This document shows, piece after piece, positions 7,966-15,415 of a DNA stretch of 64,000 nucleotides. The first letter of the stretch is position 1. The number at the start of each line of letters is the position of its first letter. A program made the position numbers and the translations under genes. A model generated the notes under the pieces. The model saw only the letters and a program-made list of their open reading frames with translations, ran no database searches and had not been told where the DNA came from. Source of the DNA: Poseidonibacter lekithochrous (lineage in GTDB: Bacteria > Campylobacterota > Campylobacteria > Campylobacterales > Arcobacteraceae); assembly GCF_018861145.1 (NCBI RefSeq), contig NZ_JAHKQT010000023.1, positions 124,001-188,000 on the forward strand, in the 5' to 3' direction.

Positions 7966-8587
7966 AACGAATACAGAGTGTGAGAAAATAAAAGGTGCTT
8001 CTGTTAAAACTACTCTATATGGGTATCAAAAATATAACTATTTGTTCCAAAATTCTTTATAGTTTATGGAATTTTGTAGTTTTTACTTTTTGAACACTTT
8101 GTGGAACACGAAAATTTGCTTGAGTACTTCGTATTCCATATATAAGAGGTTGAGGAAGAAGCTGTTCTGAATTTTGTGTCCTATTTTCTGTTAACAGATT
8201 ATTAAATCAAAAGTCATTCTAACTTTGATTAAAATTGTTGTAGTTATTTTATAATTCAACATATTTGGAGAATAAAAAAAGTAGCAGTTTTATATATATT
8301 TTTTAATTAGTACTAAATTTTCCATAGATATTTTTTATAATTCAGCAAAGTTATCCATTATTGATTTTACAAATAGGTTTAACACCTTATGATTATCTTT
8401 TAAAAATAGTTTTCAGACCTTTTAATAGTAGAGTTTTCTAATCAACTTGGGAATATTTTAAATTATCTATTCTATAACAGATAAAGATATTATATTATTT
8501 TAAATAAGTTTTAACTTCATATTGGAAAATAATTGAGTTTACTGAAAGGCTTTTTTTACTATAATAATTTTTTTATAGGAGATTAGA
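7966..8587. other. gene-free 620-bp stretch, decayed DNA
   Basis: No credible open frame on either strand. Around 8161-8196 the sequence AGCTGTTCTGAATTTTGTGTCC resembles the non-coding end of IS elements (reverse strand GGACACAAAATTCAGAACAG), which would fit the right end of the IS256-like remnant; this is a weak call. An imperfect inverted pair CAAAATTC/GAATTTTG lies near 8050-8080. The last 100 bp must hold the IclR promoter, but no clear -35/-10 pair stands out. Confidence 0.4.
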
Positions 8588-9364
8588 TTGGAAGAAAAAA
8601 TTAATAAAGATATCGCGACTTCATTTTTAAAAGGATTGAGCGTTATTGAGGCATTTGACCATGAGAATCCTAACATGACGTTAACAGAAGTTGCAAAAAA
8701 AGTTAATATCACACGTTCAGCTGCTAGAAGGTTTTTATTATCTCTTGAATCATTAGGGTATGCATCTCAAAATGGAAAAGTTTTTTCTCTTACTCCTAGA
8801 ATTATAAATTTAGGTTATAGTTATTTTTCTTCATTATTTTGGACTGATATTGCAAATAAATATGTTAGAATAATTGTAAATGAATGTAAATTATCATGTG
8901 CAATTTCTATTTTAGATGGAGAAAATATCACTTGTATCATGCGTGTAAATTCTTCTACTATACTAAGAGGTGGTGTTGATGTTGGTGGTAAATTACCAGC
9001 AGCTTATACAGCAACTGGCAGATTATTCATGGCTGAAATGAATGACAAAGAACTATATGAATATATATCAAAAACACCTTTAAAGAAATACACTTCTAAA
9101 ACAATTATAGATCCTAAAAAACTCTTTGAAAAAATTAAATCTGAACGTAATCAATCCTATCAAGTTGTGGAAGAAGAATTAGAAAATGGTCTTTTATCAA
9201 TTGCTGTTCCAATCTATAATTCACAGCATAGAATTTTAGGCTGTATGTCTATTGGTACATTTATGAGTGAAGATAATGCTAAATATTTAAAAGAATATGT
9301 ATTGCCTCTACTGATAGAAAAAGCAAATTTAGCCACAGAAGCGATAGTCCTTTTAAAAAACTAA
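8588..9364 (+). CDS. IclR-family transcriptional regulator (PcaR/PobR-like)
   Basis: 258 residues from a TTG start, supported by AGGAGA about 6 nt upstream. N-terminal winged helix (about 12-75: GLSVIEAFD, LTEVAKKVNITRSAARRFLLSLESLGY), then the IclR effector domain (about 80-255) with LPAAYTATGRLFMAE, VVEEELENGLLSIAVPIYN and RILGCMSIGT. The PcaR/PobR branch usually controls catabolic genes in response to a small organic acid. The genes that follow, an aminotransferase-fold enzyme and a TRAP transporter, are the likely targets. Confidence 0.92.
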   Translation: MEEKINKDIATSFLKGLSVIEAFDHENPNMTLTEVAKKVNITRSAARRFLLSLESLGYASQNGKVFSLTPRIINLGYSYFSSLFWTDIANKYVRIIVNECKLSCAISILDGENITCIMRVNSSTILRGGVDVGGKLPAAYTATGRLFMAEMNDKELYEYISKTPLKKYTSKTIIDPKKLFEKIKSERNQSYQVVEEELENGLLSIAVPIYNSQHRILGCMSIGTFMSEDNAKYLKEYVLPLLIEKANLATEAIVLLKN

Positions 9365-9409
9365 TTCTTAAAAATATCCTTTTTTAATACTTTAATCTAG
9401 TGAATAAAG

Positions 9410-9424
9410 ATTAATCGAATTAAT
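9410..9424. promoter_or_regulatory. palindrome, candidate IclR operator
   Basis: ATTAAT-CGA-ATTAAT is a 15-bp inverted repeat 46 bp after the regulator stop and about 245 bp before the aminotransferase gene. It has the size of IclR-family half-site pairs, but AT-rich palindromes are common here. Confidence 0.3.
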
Positions 9425-9480
9425 TAAAATTAAATCTATATATAACTCTCTTTTACCATTTAACTATCTTTTGGATAAAA

Positions 9481-9581
9481 ATTATACAACAAAAAAAATC
9501 AATATTTTAAGTCAATTCATTATTTAATAAAATAGAAAGACCCTCTTTATCGGATATAGAAGTAATATTTCGTTGTATAAT
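9481..9581. repeat. 10-bp inverted repeat pair before the aminotransferase gene
   Basis: ATTATACAAC (9481-9490) and its exact reverse complement GTTGTATAAT (9572-9581) are 81 bp apart inside the 304-bp gene-free region 9365-9668. A related TTGTATATT lies about 20 bp further on. This could be a pair of operator half-sites or chance in AT-rich DNA; nothing else is seen in this gap. Confidence 0.35.
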
Positions 9582-9668
9582 GTTCATATAATAAACTATT
9601 GTATATTAAGCAAACTTTTATTTTTCCAATGCTATAGTTTTTAACAACAGTTTGAGGAGTGAATAAGA

Positions 9669-10991
9669 ATGAAAGATAATTTACAAAAAGGAAAATTATT
9701 TGATAACGCATTATTGAAGAATATAAGAAGTAAGTTTTTAAACGTAAGTATGGATCCTAAGTCAAAAAAGAAACGAATATTTTTTGATAATTCAGGTGGT
9801 GCATTTAGATTGAAAGCTGCTAGTAATGTGTTTAAAAAAATAGATGGATATCCAGATTGTCCAGAACATGGGAATAAAACAGCTAAATGGCTTATGAAGA
9901 CGCAAGAAAAAGGTTATGAATCAATTAAAACAATGTTAAATTTTGATTCAGGAAGTATTGTTACATCGTATACTGCTTCTATAGTTATGTTTAATATGGT
10001 TAGAACAGTAATTGAAAATATTCCTGGAAAAAATATAGTAACAACATTACTAGAACATCCTTCTTCTTATGATGCTGTTACAAGTTATGCAAATAAAAAT
10101 AAAAAAGAAATAAGACTTGCTAAGACAAACCCTAACACAGGTGGGGTAGATGTGAAAGAAATAGTAAAACTTATTGATAAAGATACTGCTCTTTTAGTTT
10201 TTATGTATGCTTCAAATACTTCAGGGGCATTATTAGATGCAAAAAGAATAGTTAAAGAATGTAGAAAGATAAAACCTGACTTATATATAATAGCTGATGC
10301 TGTACAACACGCTCCTCATGGAGTTATTGATATAAAAGAAGTGCCTGTAGATGGATTAAACTTTGCACCATATAAGTTTTTCGGCCCACGTGGTTTTGGA
10401 GTTGGATATGTATCTCCTCGACTTTCAAAATTACCTCATGACAAATTATTAGCTAAACCTGAATCTTATTGGCAACTAGGAAGTCCTGCTCCTGCTCATT
10501 TTGCTGCTCTTACAGAAGTAGTTAAATATGTTTGCACAATAGGTAAATATTATTTAAAAAGTAAAGATAAAAGAGAATTGTTTGTAGAGGGAATGACTCG
10601 TATAAAGTTACATGAAAGAGCATTGATGCATACAATGTTAGAGGGAACATCTAGTGTACAAGGATTAAGAAGTTTAGATGGTATTAATGTGTATTTAGAC
10701 TGTAAAGATTTACGTAAAAAAGATTTTATTATGGCAATAGGATTCAAAAAACTAGGATATAAGGAAGCAGTAATAGAGTATGAAAGATATGGAATAATTA
10801 CTTTTGAGAGAGTTATTTCTAGTCCATATTCTGCACGTATGCTTGAATCATTTGGATTAGATGGCAGTATAAGAGTTTCTCCTCTTCACTGTCATAGTCT
10901 AGAAGATATAGAAAAGTTTTTGAAAGTTACTAAAAAGATATGTAAGAAATTAAAAAAACAGGAGGCTAATTTATTACTTGAAAAAATATAA
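9669..10991 (+). CDS. class V aminotransferase-fold PLP enzyme (cysteine desulfurase-like)
   Basis: 440 residues; GAGGAG precedes the ATG. Fold-type I PLP signs: FDNSGGAFRL near residue 40, TTLLEHPSSYDAV, the PLP-ring Asp in IIADAVQHAPHG and the Schiff-base Lys in FAPYKFFGPRGFG, then a C-terminal domain with SIRVSPLHCHSLEDIEKFL. The overall pattern matches the NifS/CsdB-like branch, but it is longer and I see no catalytic Cys in the usual loop, so sulfur mobilisation is unlikely. Placed between an IclR regulator and a TRAP transporter, it more likely acts on the imported compound as lyase or transaminase. The substrate cannot be told from sequence. Confidence 0.85.
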   Translation: MKDNLQKGKLFDNALLKNIRSKFLNVSMDPKSKKKRIFFDNSGGAFRLKAASNVFKKIDGYPDCPEHGNKTAKWLMKTQEKGYESIKTMLNFDSGSIVTSYTASIVMFNMVRTVIENIPGKNIVTTLLEHPSSYDAVTSYANKNKKEIRLAKTNPNTGGVDVKEIVKLIDKDTALLVFMYASNTSGALLDAKRIVKECRKIKPDLYIIADAVQHAPHGVIDIKEVPVDGLNFAPYKFFGPRGFGVGYVSPRLSKLPHDKLLAKPESYWQLGSPAPAHFAALTEVVKYVCTIGKYYLKSKDKRELFVEGMTRIKLHERALMHTMLEGTSSVQGLRSLDGINVYLDCKDLRKKDFIMAIGFKKLGYKEAVIEYERYGIITFERVISSPYSARMLESFGLDGSIRVSPLHCHSLEDIEKFLKVTKKICKKLKKQEANLLLEKI

Positions 10992-10996
10992 TTTTT

Positions 10997-11010
10997 ATGA
11001 TTTAAATCAA
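10997..11010. promoter_or_regulatory. FNR/Crp-type box upstream of TAXI binding protein
   Basis: ATGATTTAAATCAA matches TTGAT-N4-ATCAA at nine of ten positions. TATTAT at 11032-11037 would place a start near 11044 and the box centre close to -41, the class II activator position. It lies 111 bp before the start codon. Confidence 0.45.
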
Positions 11011-11120
11011 ATAAATAGGTTATGTATAGAATATTATTCATTACATGAGATTAGTTGTACTTAAGCTTATTTTTAAATAAGCAAGAGTTCCATTATCCAT
11101 ACAATTTTAAGGAGTATAGT

Positions 11121-12077
11121 ATGTTAAAGAAAAATTTATTAAGTATATCATTATTAGGTGCGCTAGTAGTTCCAGCAATGGCAACAGAATACATTACAAT
11201 AGGTACAGGTGGGGTTACAGGTGTTTATTATCCAACAGGTGGATCTATTTGTAGACTTGTAAATAAAGATAAAAAAATACATGGTGTAAGATGTGCTGTA
11301 GAATCAACTGGTGGTTCAGTATATAATATTAATACAATTAGAGCTGGTGAATTACAAATGGGTGTTGCTCAATCAGATTGGCAATATCATGCATACAATG
11401 GAACTAGTAAATTCGAGAAAAAAGGTCCATTTAAAGAATTGAGATCAATTTTTTCTGTTCATGGAGAGCCTTTTACATTATTAGCTCGTGCTGATTCTGG
11501 TATAAAGAATTTTGATGACTTAAAAGGTAAAAGAGTAAATATTGGAAATCCAGGTTCAGGACAAAGAGGAACTATGGAAGCTGTAATGGATGCAAAAGGT
11601 TGGACTAAAGATTCATTTAAATTAGCATCAGAGTTAAAAGGTGCTGAACAATCAAAAGCACTTTGTGATAATAAAATTGATGCTATGGCTTATGTTGTTG
11701 GACATCCATCTGGATCTATTAAAGAAGCTACTACAACTTGTGATAGTAAACTAGTTACTGTTTCAGATTCTACAATTGATAAACTTGTTAAAGATAATGA
11801 CTACTATAAATATACAACAATACCAGGTGGTATGTATAAAGGAAATCCTGAAGATATTAAAACATTCGGTGTTGCTGCTACATTTGTAACTTCTTCAAAA
11901 GTATCTGAAAAAGTTATCTATACTGTTGTAAAATCAATATTTGAAAACTTTGATACATTTAAAAAACTTCATCCTGCATTTGCTACTCTTACAAAAAAAG
12001 ACATGATACATAATGGTAATTCTGCACCATTACATAGAGGTGCAATTAAATATTATAAAGAAGCTGGACTTTTATAA
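11121..12077 (+). CDS. TAXI-family TRAP transporter solute-binding protein
   Basis: 318 residues from the ATG at 11121, chosen because AAGGAG lies just upstream and a clean signal peptide begins there (MLKKNLLSISLLGALVVPAMA); an ORF open from 11055 would prepend 22 non-signal residues. The mature protein shows the TAXI pattern: ITIGTGGVTGVYYPTGGSICRLVN, CAVESTGGSVYNINTIRAGE, GVAQSDW and later RVNIGNPGSGQRGT. Two Cys pairs could form disulfides in the periplasm. Studied TAXI proteins bind acidic or amide amino acids and related acids; the ligand here is unknown. The fused permease follows. Confidence 0.93.
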   Translation: MLKKNLLSISLLGALVVPAMATEYITIGTGGVTGVYYPTGGSICRLVNKDKKIHGVRCAVESTGGSVYNINTIRAGELQMGVAQSDWQYHAYNGTSKFEKKGPFKELRSIFSVHGEPFTLLARADSGIKNFDDLKGKRVNIGNPGSGQRGTMEAVMDAKGWTKDSFKLASELKGAEQSKALCDNKIDAMAYVVGHPSGSIKEATTTCDSKLVTVSDSTIDKLVKDNDYYKYTTIPGGMYKGNPEDIKTFGVAATFVTSSKVSEKVIYTVVKSIFENFDTFKKLHPAFATLTKKDMIHNGNSAPLHRGAIKYYKEAGLL

Positions 12078-12097
12078 AAAATTTGTTTTAAATATTT

Positions 12098-12170
12098 TAC
12101 TCTCATTGAATATTGATGGGAGTAAATATTAAAATTTATTTTTAAATTTCTAGATATAGAAATTTAAAAA
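12098..12170 (+). other. two stem-loops between binding protein and permease genes
   Basis: Stem 1: TACTCTCAT (12098-12106) with ATGGGAGTA (12116-12124), one G-T pair. Stem 2: a perfect 14-bp stem, TTTTTAAATTTCTA (12139-12152) with TAGAAATTTAAAAA (12157-12170), loop GATA, flanked by A/T runs. They sit just before the permease ribosome site (AAGGAAA). In binding-protein operons such structures commonly protect the first mRNA segment and attenuate the permease gene; that role is inferred here. Confidence 0.6.
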
Positions 12171-12188
12171 ATAATTTAAGGAAATATT

Positions 12189-14756
12189 ATGGAAAATAAA
12201 ACCGAAGATACTACGGCCCAAGATATAGTTCTTGAAGCTGAGACAGGAGGACGAGATCCTTCAAATCCCTATATGGCTAAGTTTATAATTTATTTAGCCC
12301 TTACTTGGTCTATATTCCAACTATATGTATCATCACCTTTGGTATTAGAGTTTACTCCATGGATGAATGCTGATGTCGTTAAAAGAATACATCTTATGTT
12401 TGCTGGATTTTTAGCTTATTTAAGTTATTTACCTTGTAAAACAAGTCCTAAAGAATATGTTCCAATTACTGATTGGATAATGGGTATTTTACTTATTTTA
12501 TCTGTAGCATACTTGGTATATGGTCAAGTATGGGATAGTGATAATTTTGAGATGAGACTAGGAGTACCTAATCAACTTGATGTAATTTTATCAGTTATAG
12601 GAATAGGTTTATTACTTGAAGCTACAAGAAGAGCTCTTGGGCCACCACTTGCTGTAGTTGCTGTTCTCGCTTTAACTTACGCTTATTTTGGTGGTGGAGA
12701 TTATAATGGAGCTTCTATAGGTAAAATTGTTTCTCATATGTGGATAACAACAGAAGGTGCTTTTGGTATTGCTATTGGAGTGTCTGCTACTATGGTATTT
12801 TTATTTGTTCTTTTTGGTTCATTACTTGAACGTGCTGGTGCAGGAAATTACTTTATACGAGTAGCTTTTTCTTTAATGGGTCACTTTCGTGGAGGTCCTG
12901 CCAAAGCAGCGGTTGTTTCTAGTGCAATGACAGGTATGATTTCTGGAAGTTCTATTGCTAATGTTGTAACAACAGGAACTTTTACAATCCCTTTGATGAA
13001 AAAAGTTGGATTCTCTGCTGAAAAAGCAGGAGCTATTGAAGTGGCTTCCTCAACTAATGGACAATTAACTCCACCAATAATGGGGGCAGCAGCCTTTCTT
13101 ATGGTTGAATATGTTGGTATACCATTTGTTGAGATTATAAAACATGCATTTTTACCTGCTCTTATTTCCTATATTGCTTTAGTTTATATTGTTCATTTAG
13201 AAGCCTTAAAAATGAATATGAAAGGTATGGTGAAAAAAGATATTGACAAAATGGATAGAAGAGGAAAGATGATTGGAATACTTAGTGTTGTAATTGTTTT
13301 AGGTTTTCTATCATGGGTATTAGGACCTGTAATTGATGTTGTTAAAAATATATCAGGTGAATATACATTTAGTGCTATTTTAGCTTTAATTACTGTTTCT
13401 TATGTAGTTCTTATATATTTTTCTTCAAAAGTGCCAGATTTACCAGAAGATGATATTGTTGACTTACCAAGAGTTGGCGAGACAGTAAAATCTGGATTAC
13501 ACTATTTATTACCAATTGTAGTTTTAGTTTGGTTACTTACAGTTGAGAGATTATCTCCAGATTTATCGGCATTTTGGGCATGTTTATTTATGATATTTAT
13601 TGTTCTTACTCAAAAACCACTTATGGACTTTTTTAGAGGAAGTGAAAATATATGGGGCAGAGTAAAAGATAGTTTATTGGATTTAGAAATAGGTCTTATA
13701 AATGGCGGTAAAAATATGATTGGTATTGGAGTTGCCACTGCTGTAGCTGGAATTATTGTAGGTACAGTAACTTTAACAGGGCTTGGTCAAGTTGTAATTG
13801 GACTAGTTGAAACAGTAAGTGGTGGAAATATATTTTTGATTTTATTATTAACTGCAATAATAAGTTTAATTCTTGGAATGGGACTACCTACTACTGCAAA
13901 TTATATTGTTGTATCTTCACTAATGGCTCCAGTTATTGTGAGTTTAGGAGCTGCAAATGATATTGCTATTCCTTTAATTGCAGCACATATGTTTGTATTT
14001 TATTTCGGTATTTTAGCAGATGATACTCCCCCAGTTGGTCTTGCCGCCTTTGCAGCTGCCGCCATTAGTAAAGGTGATCCAATAAAGACAGGTATTCAAG
14101 GTTTTACTTATGATATTAGAACTGCATTATTACCTTTTATGTTTATTTTTAATACTCAACTACTAATGATCGGTATTGATAATGCATTTGAATTTATTGC
14201 TGTTGTAGTTTCTGCTGTTGTTGGTATGCTACTTTTTGCAGCTGCTACTCAAGGATTTTGGTTTGTTAAAAATAGATGGTGGGAAACTATTTTACTTTTA
14301 GCCCTTACTTTTATGATTTTTAGACCAGGATATATTTGGGATAAAATTCAAGCACCATATGATAATTTGCCAGGAAGTGAAATATTTAAAGTTGCTGATA
14401 ATATGAAAGCAGGAGAAAGACTACACTTTGTTGTAAGTGGAGAAACAATTGAAGGAACACAAAGAGAGTATACATTTGCTATACCTTTAGCTGAAGGTAA
14501 AACGGGGCAAGAAAGAATCAATGAAACAGGATTAAGACTTGATAATTTATTTGGTCCAATGGAAGTTGCTGCAATAACACCAATAAACAAACAAATAGAA
14601 GCTATAAAAAATGCGGGAGTTGATAGTGGTTGGGTAATAGAATCTGTAAGAGTTGAAACAAATAGACTACCAAAACAAATAGTCTTAATACCAGCATTCT
14701 TAATAATGTTTTTAATGGGCTGGTCTCAAATTAAAAGAAGAAAGGTTTTATCATGA
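12189..14756 (+). CDS. TRAP transporter fused permease (4TM/12TM, TAXI type)
   Basis: 855 residues, a multi-span inner-membrane protein. The first part corresponds to the small DctQ-like subunit, the rest to the large DctM-like subunit with SSAMTGMISGSSIANVVTTGTFTIPLMKK (conserved hairpin, about residues 245-275) and GMGLPTTANYIVVSSLMAPV in the second repeat. Residues about 700-830 form a soluble segment between two terminal hydrophobic helices, as in the DUF3394 extension of TAXI permeases. It uses an ion gradient to import the ligand delivered by the binding protein. It overlaps the next gene by 4 nt (ATGA). Confidence 0.93.
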   Translation: MENKTEDTTAQDIVLEAETGGRDPSNPYMAKFIIYLALTWSIFQLYVSSPLVLEFTPWMNADVVKRIHLMFAGFLAYLSYLPCKTSPKEYVPITDWIMGILLILSVAYLVYGQVWDSDNFEMRLGVPNQLDVILSVIGIGLLLEATRRALGPPLAVVAVLALTYAYFGGGDYNGASIGKIVSHMWITTEGAFGIAIGVSATMVFLFVLFGSLLERAGAGNYFIRVAFSLMGHFRGGPAKAAVVSSAMTGMISGSSIANVVTTGTFTIPLMKKVGFSAEKAGAIEVASSTNGQLTPPIMGAAAFLMVEYVGIPFVEIIKHAFLPALISYIALVYIVHLEALKMNMKGMVKKDIDKMDRRGKMIGILSVVIVLGFLSWVLGPVIDVVKNISGEYTFSAILALITVSYVVLIYFSSKVPDLPEDDIVDLPRVGETVKSGLHYLLPIVVLVWLLTVERLSPDLSAFWACLFMIFIVLTQKPLMDFFRGSENIWGRVKDSLLDLEIGLINGGKNMIGIGVATAVAGIIVGTVTLTGLGQVVIGLVETVSGGNIFLILLLTAIISLILGMGLPTTANYIVVSSLMAPVIVSLGAANDIAIPLIAAHMFVFYFGILADDTPPVGLAAFAAAAISKGDPIKTGIQGFTYDIRTALLPFMFIFNTQLLMIGIDNAFEFIAVVVSAVVGMLLFAAATQGFWFVKNRWWETILLLALTFMIFRPGYIWDKIQAPYDNLPGSEIFKVADNMKAGERLHFVVSGETIEGTQREYTFAIPLAEGKTGQERINETGLRLDNLFGPMEVAAITPINKQIEAIKNAGVDSGWVIESVRVETNRLPKQIVLIPAFLIMFLMGWSQIKRRKVLS

Positions 14757-15019
14757 TAGAGTGGATTATAATTATTGCAATCGTAGTTGCAATGTATATT
14801 ATTATATATAAGTATGAAAAGAAAATGGATGCACTTCATAAACTAGTGCAAGAGAATAAAGAGAAGATTGATAGTCATCATGAGAAGATTACTAAGAATC
14901 GTAAACATATAGATGATAATAATGACAGAATCAATAGTAATCATTCAAGACTTGAAAAACATTACAGCCATATTGAAAGGATGTGGGTAACTATTCCAGA
15001 TAGTAAAAAGAAACCTTAA
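14753..15019 (+). CDS. small membrane-anchored coiled-coil protein of the TRAP operon
   Basis: 88 residues: an N-terminal transmembrane helix (about 2-20, IIAIVVAMYIIIYK), then a hydrophilic helix built of near-repeats about 10-11 residues apart (VQENKEKIDSHHEKI, KNRKHIDDNNDRINSNHSRLEKHYSHIERMW). The pattern predicts a coiled coil on the cytoplasmic side. The 4-nt ATGA overlap with the permease shows translational coupling, so it may be an accessory subunit. I know no named family. Confidence 0.75.
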   Translation: MIEWIIIIAIVVAMYIIIYKYEKKMDALHKLVQENKEKIDSHHEKITKNRKHIDDNNDRINSNHSRLEKHYSHIERMWVTIPDSKKKP

Positions 15020-15415
15020 TTAATAGTAAGTTTTCTAATATTTTCTATTGAGAGACTTATAGTTATAAGAAATCTTTAAAGTCTCTCTTTATAATATTTA
15101 TTTTCCGACACCTAGGAATAAATACATGATTATAGATTCTCATTAGAAGTGAAGTGGCAATATAAATTCATACTTTAAATTTAAAAGTATCTAAGTTAAA
15201 ATAGCAAGTACCACAACCTGTACCTTTTGCAACATTATCTAAGTTTCAAACTTATGATATGATTTAATGACTTTTGGCTAGTGACACAAAATACGGAATG
15301 TTATTATTCTACTTTGCATTTTAACACCATATAGTAGATATTAAGTTCTTTCATAGTTTTTTTGATAAGGCTACAAAACCCTTTAATAAAGGGTTTGTAT
15401 ATGTTTATAGTTAGG
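15020..15415. other. 395-bp gap between converging TRAP operon and glyS
   Basis: No gene is recognised. A perfect 9-bp stem, AAACCCTTT (15376-15384) with AAAGGGTTT (15388-15396), loop of 3, lies 20 bp beyond the glyS stop and probably terminates glyS, although no strong T-run follows. Another imperfect inverted pair (GAGACTTATAG near 15050 with AAAGTCTCTC near 15078) follows the TRAP operon and may terminate it. The rest looks like non-coding or decayed DNA. Confidence 0.5.

Noticed and set aside
11055-11120. Upstream in-frame extension of the TAXI binding protein
   Set aside because: It would put 22 residues before a clean signal peptide, while AAGGAG stands at the right distance from the ATG at 11121.
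15020-15415. Hidden gene or transposon remnant in the gap after the TRAP operon
   Set aside because: A short stretch near 15210-15265 can be read as a peptide, but no frame extends and no family pattern is visible.
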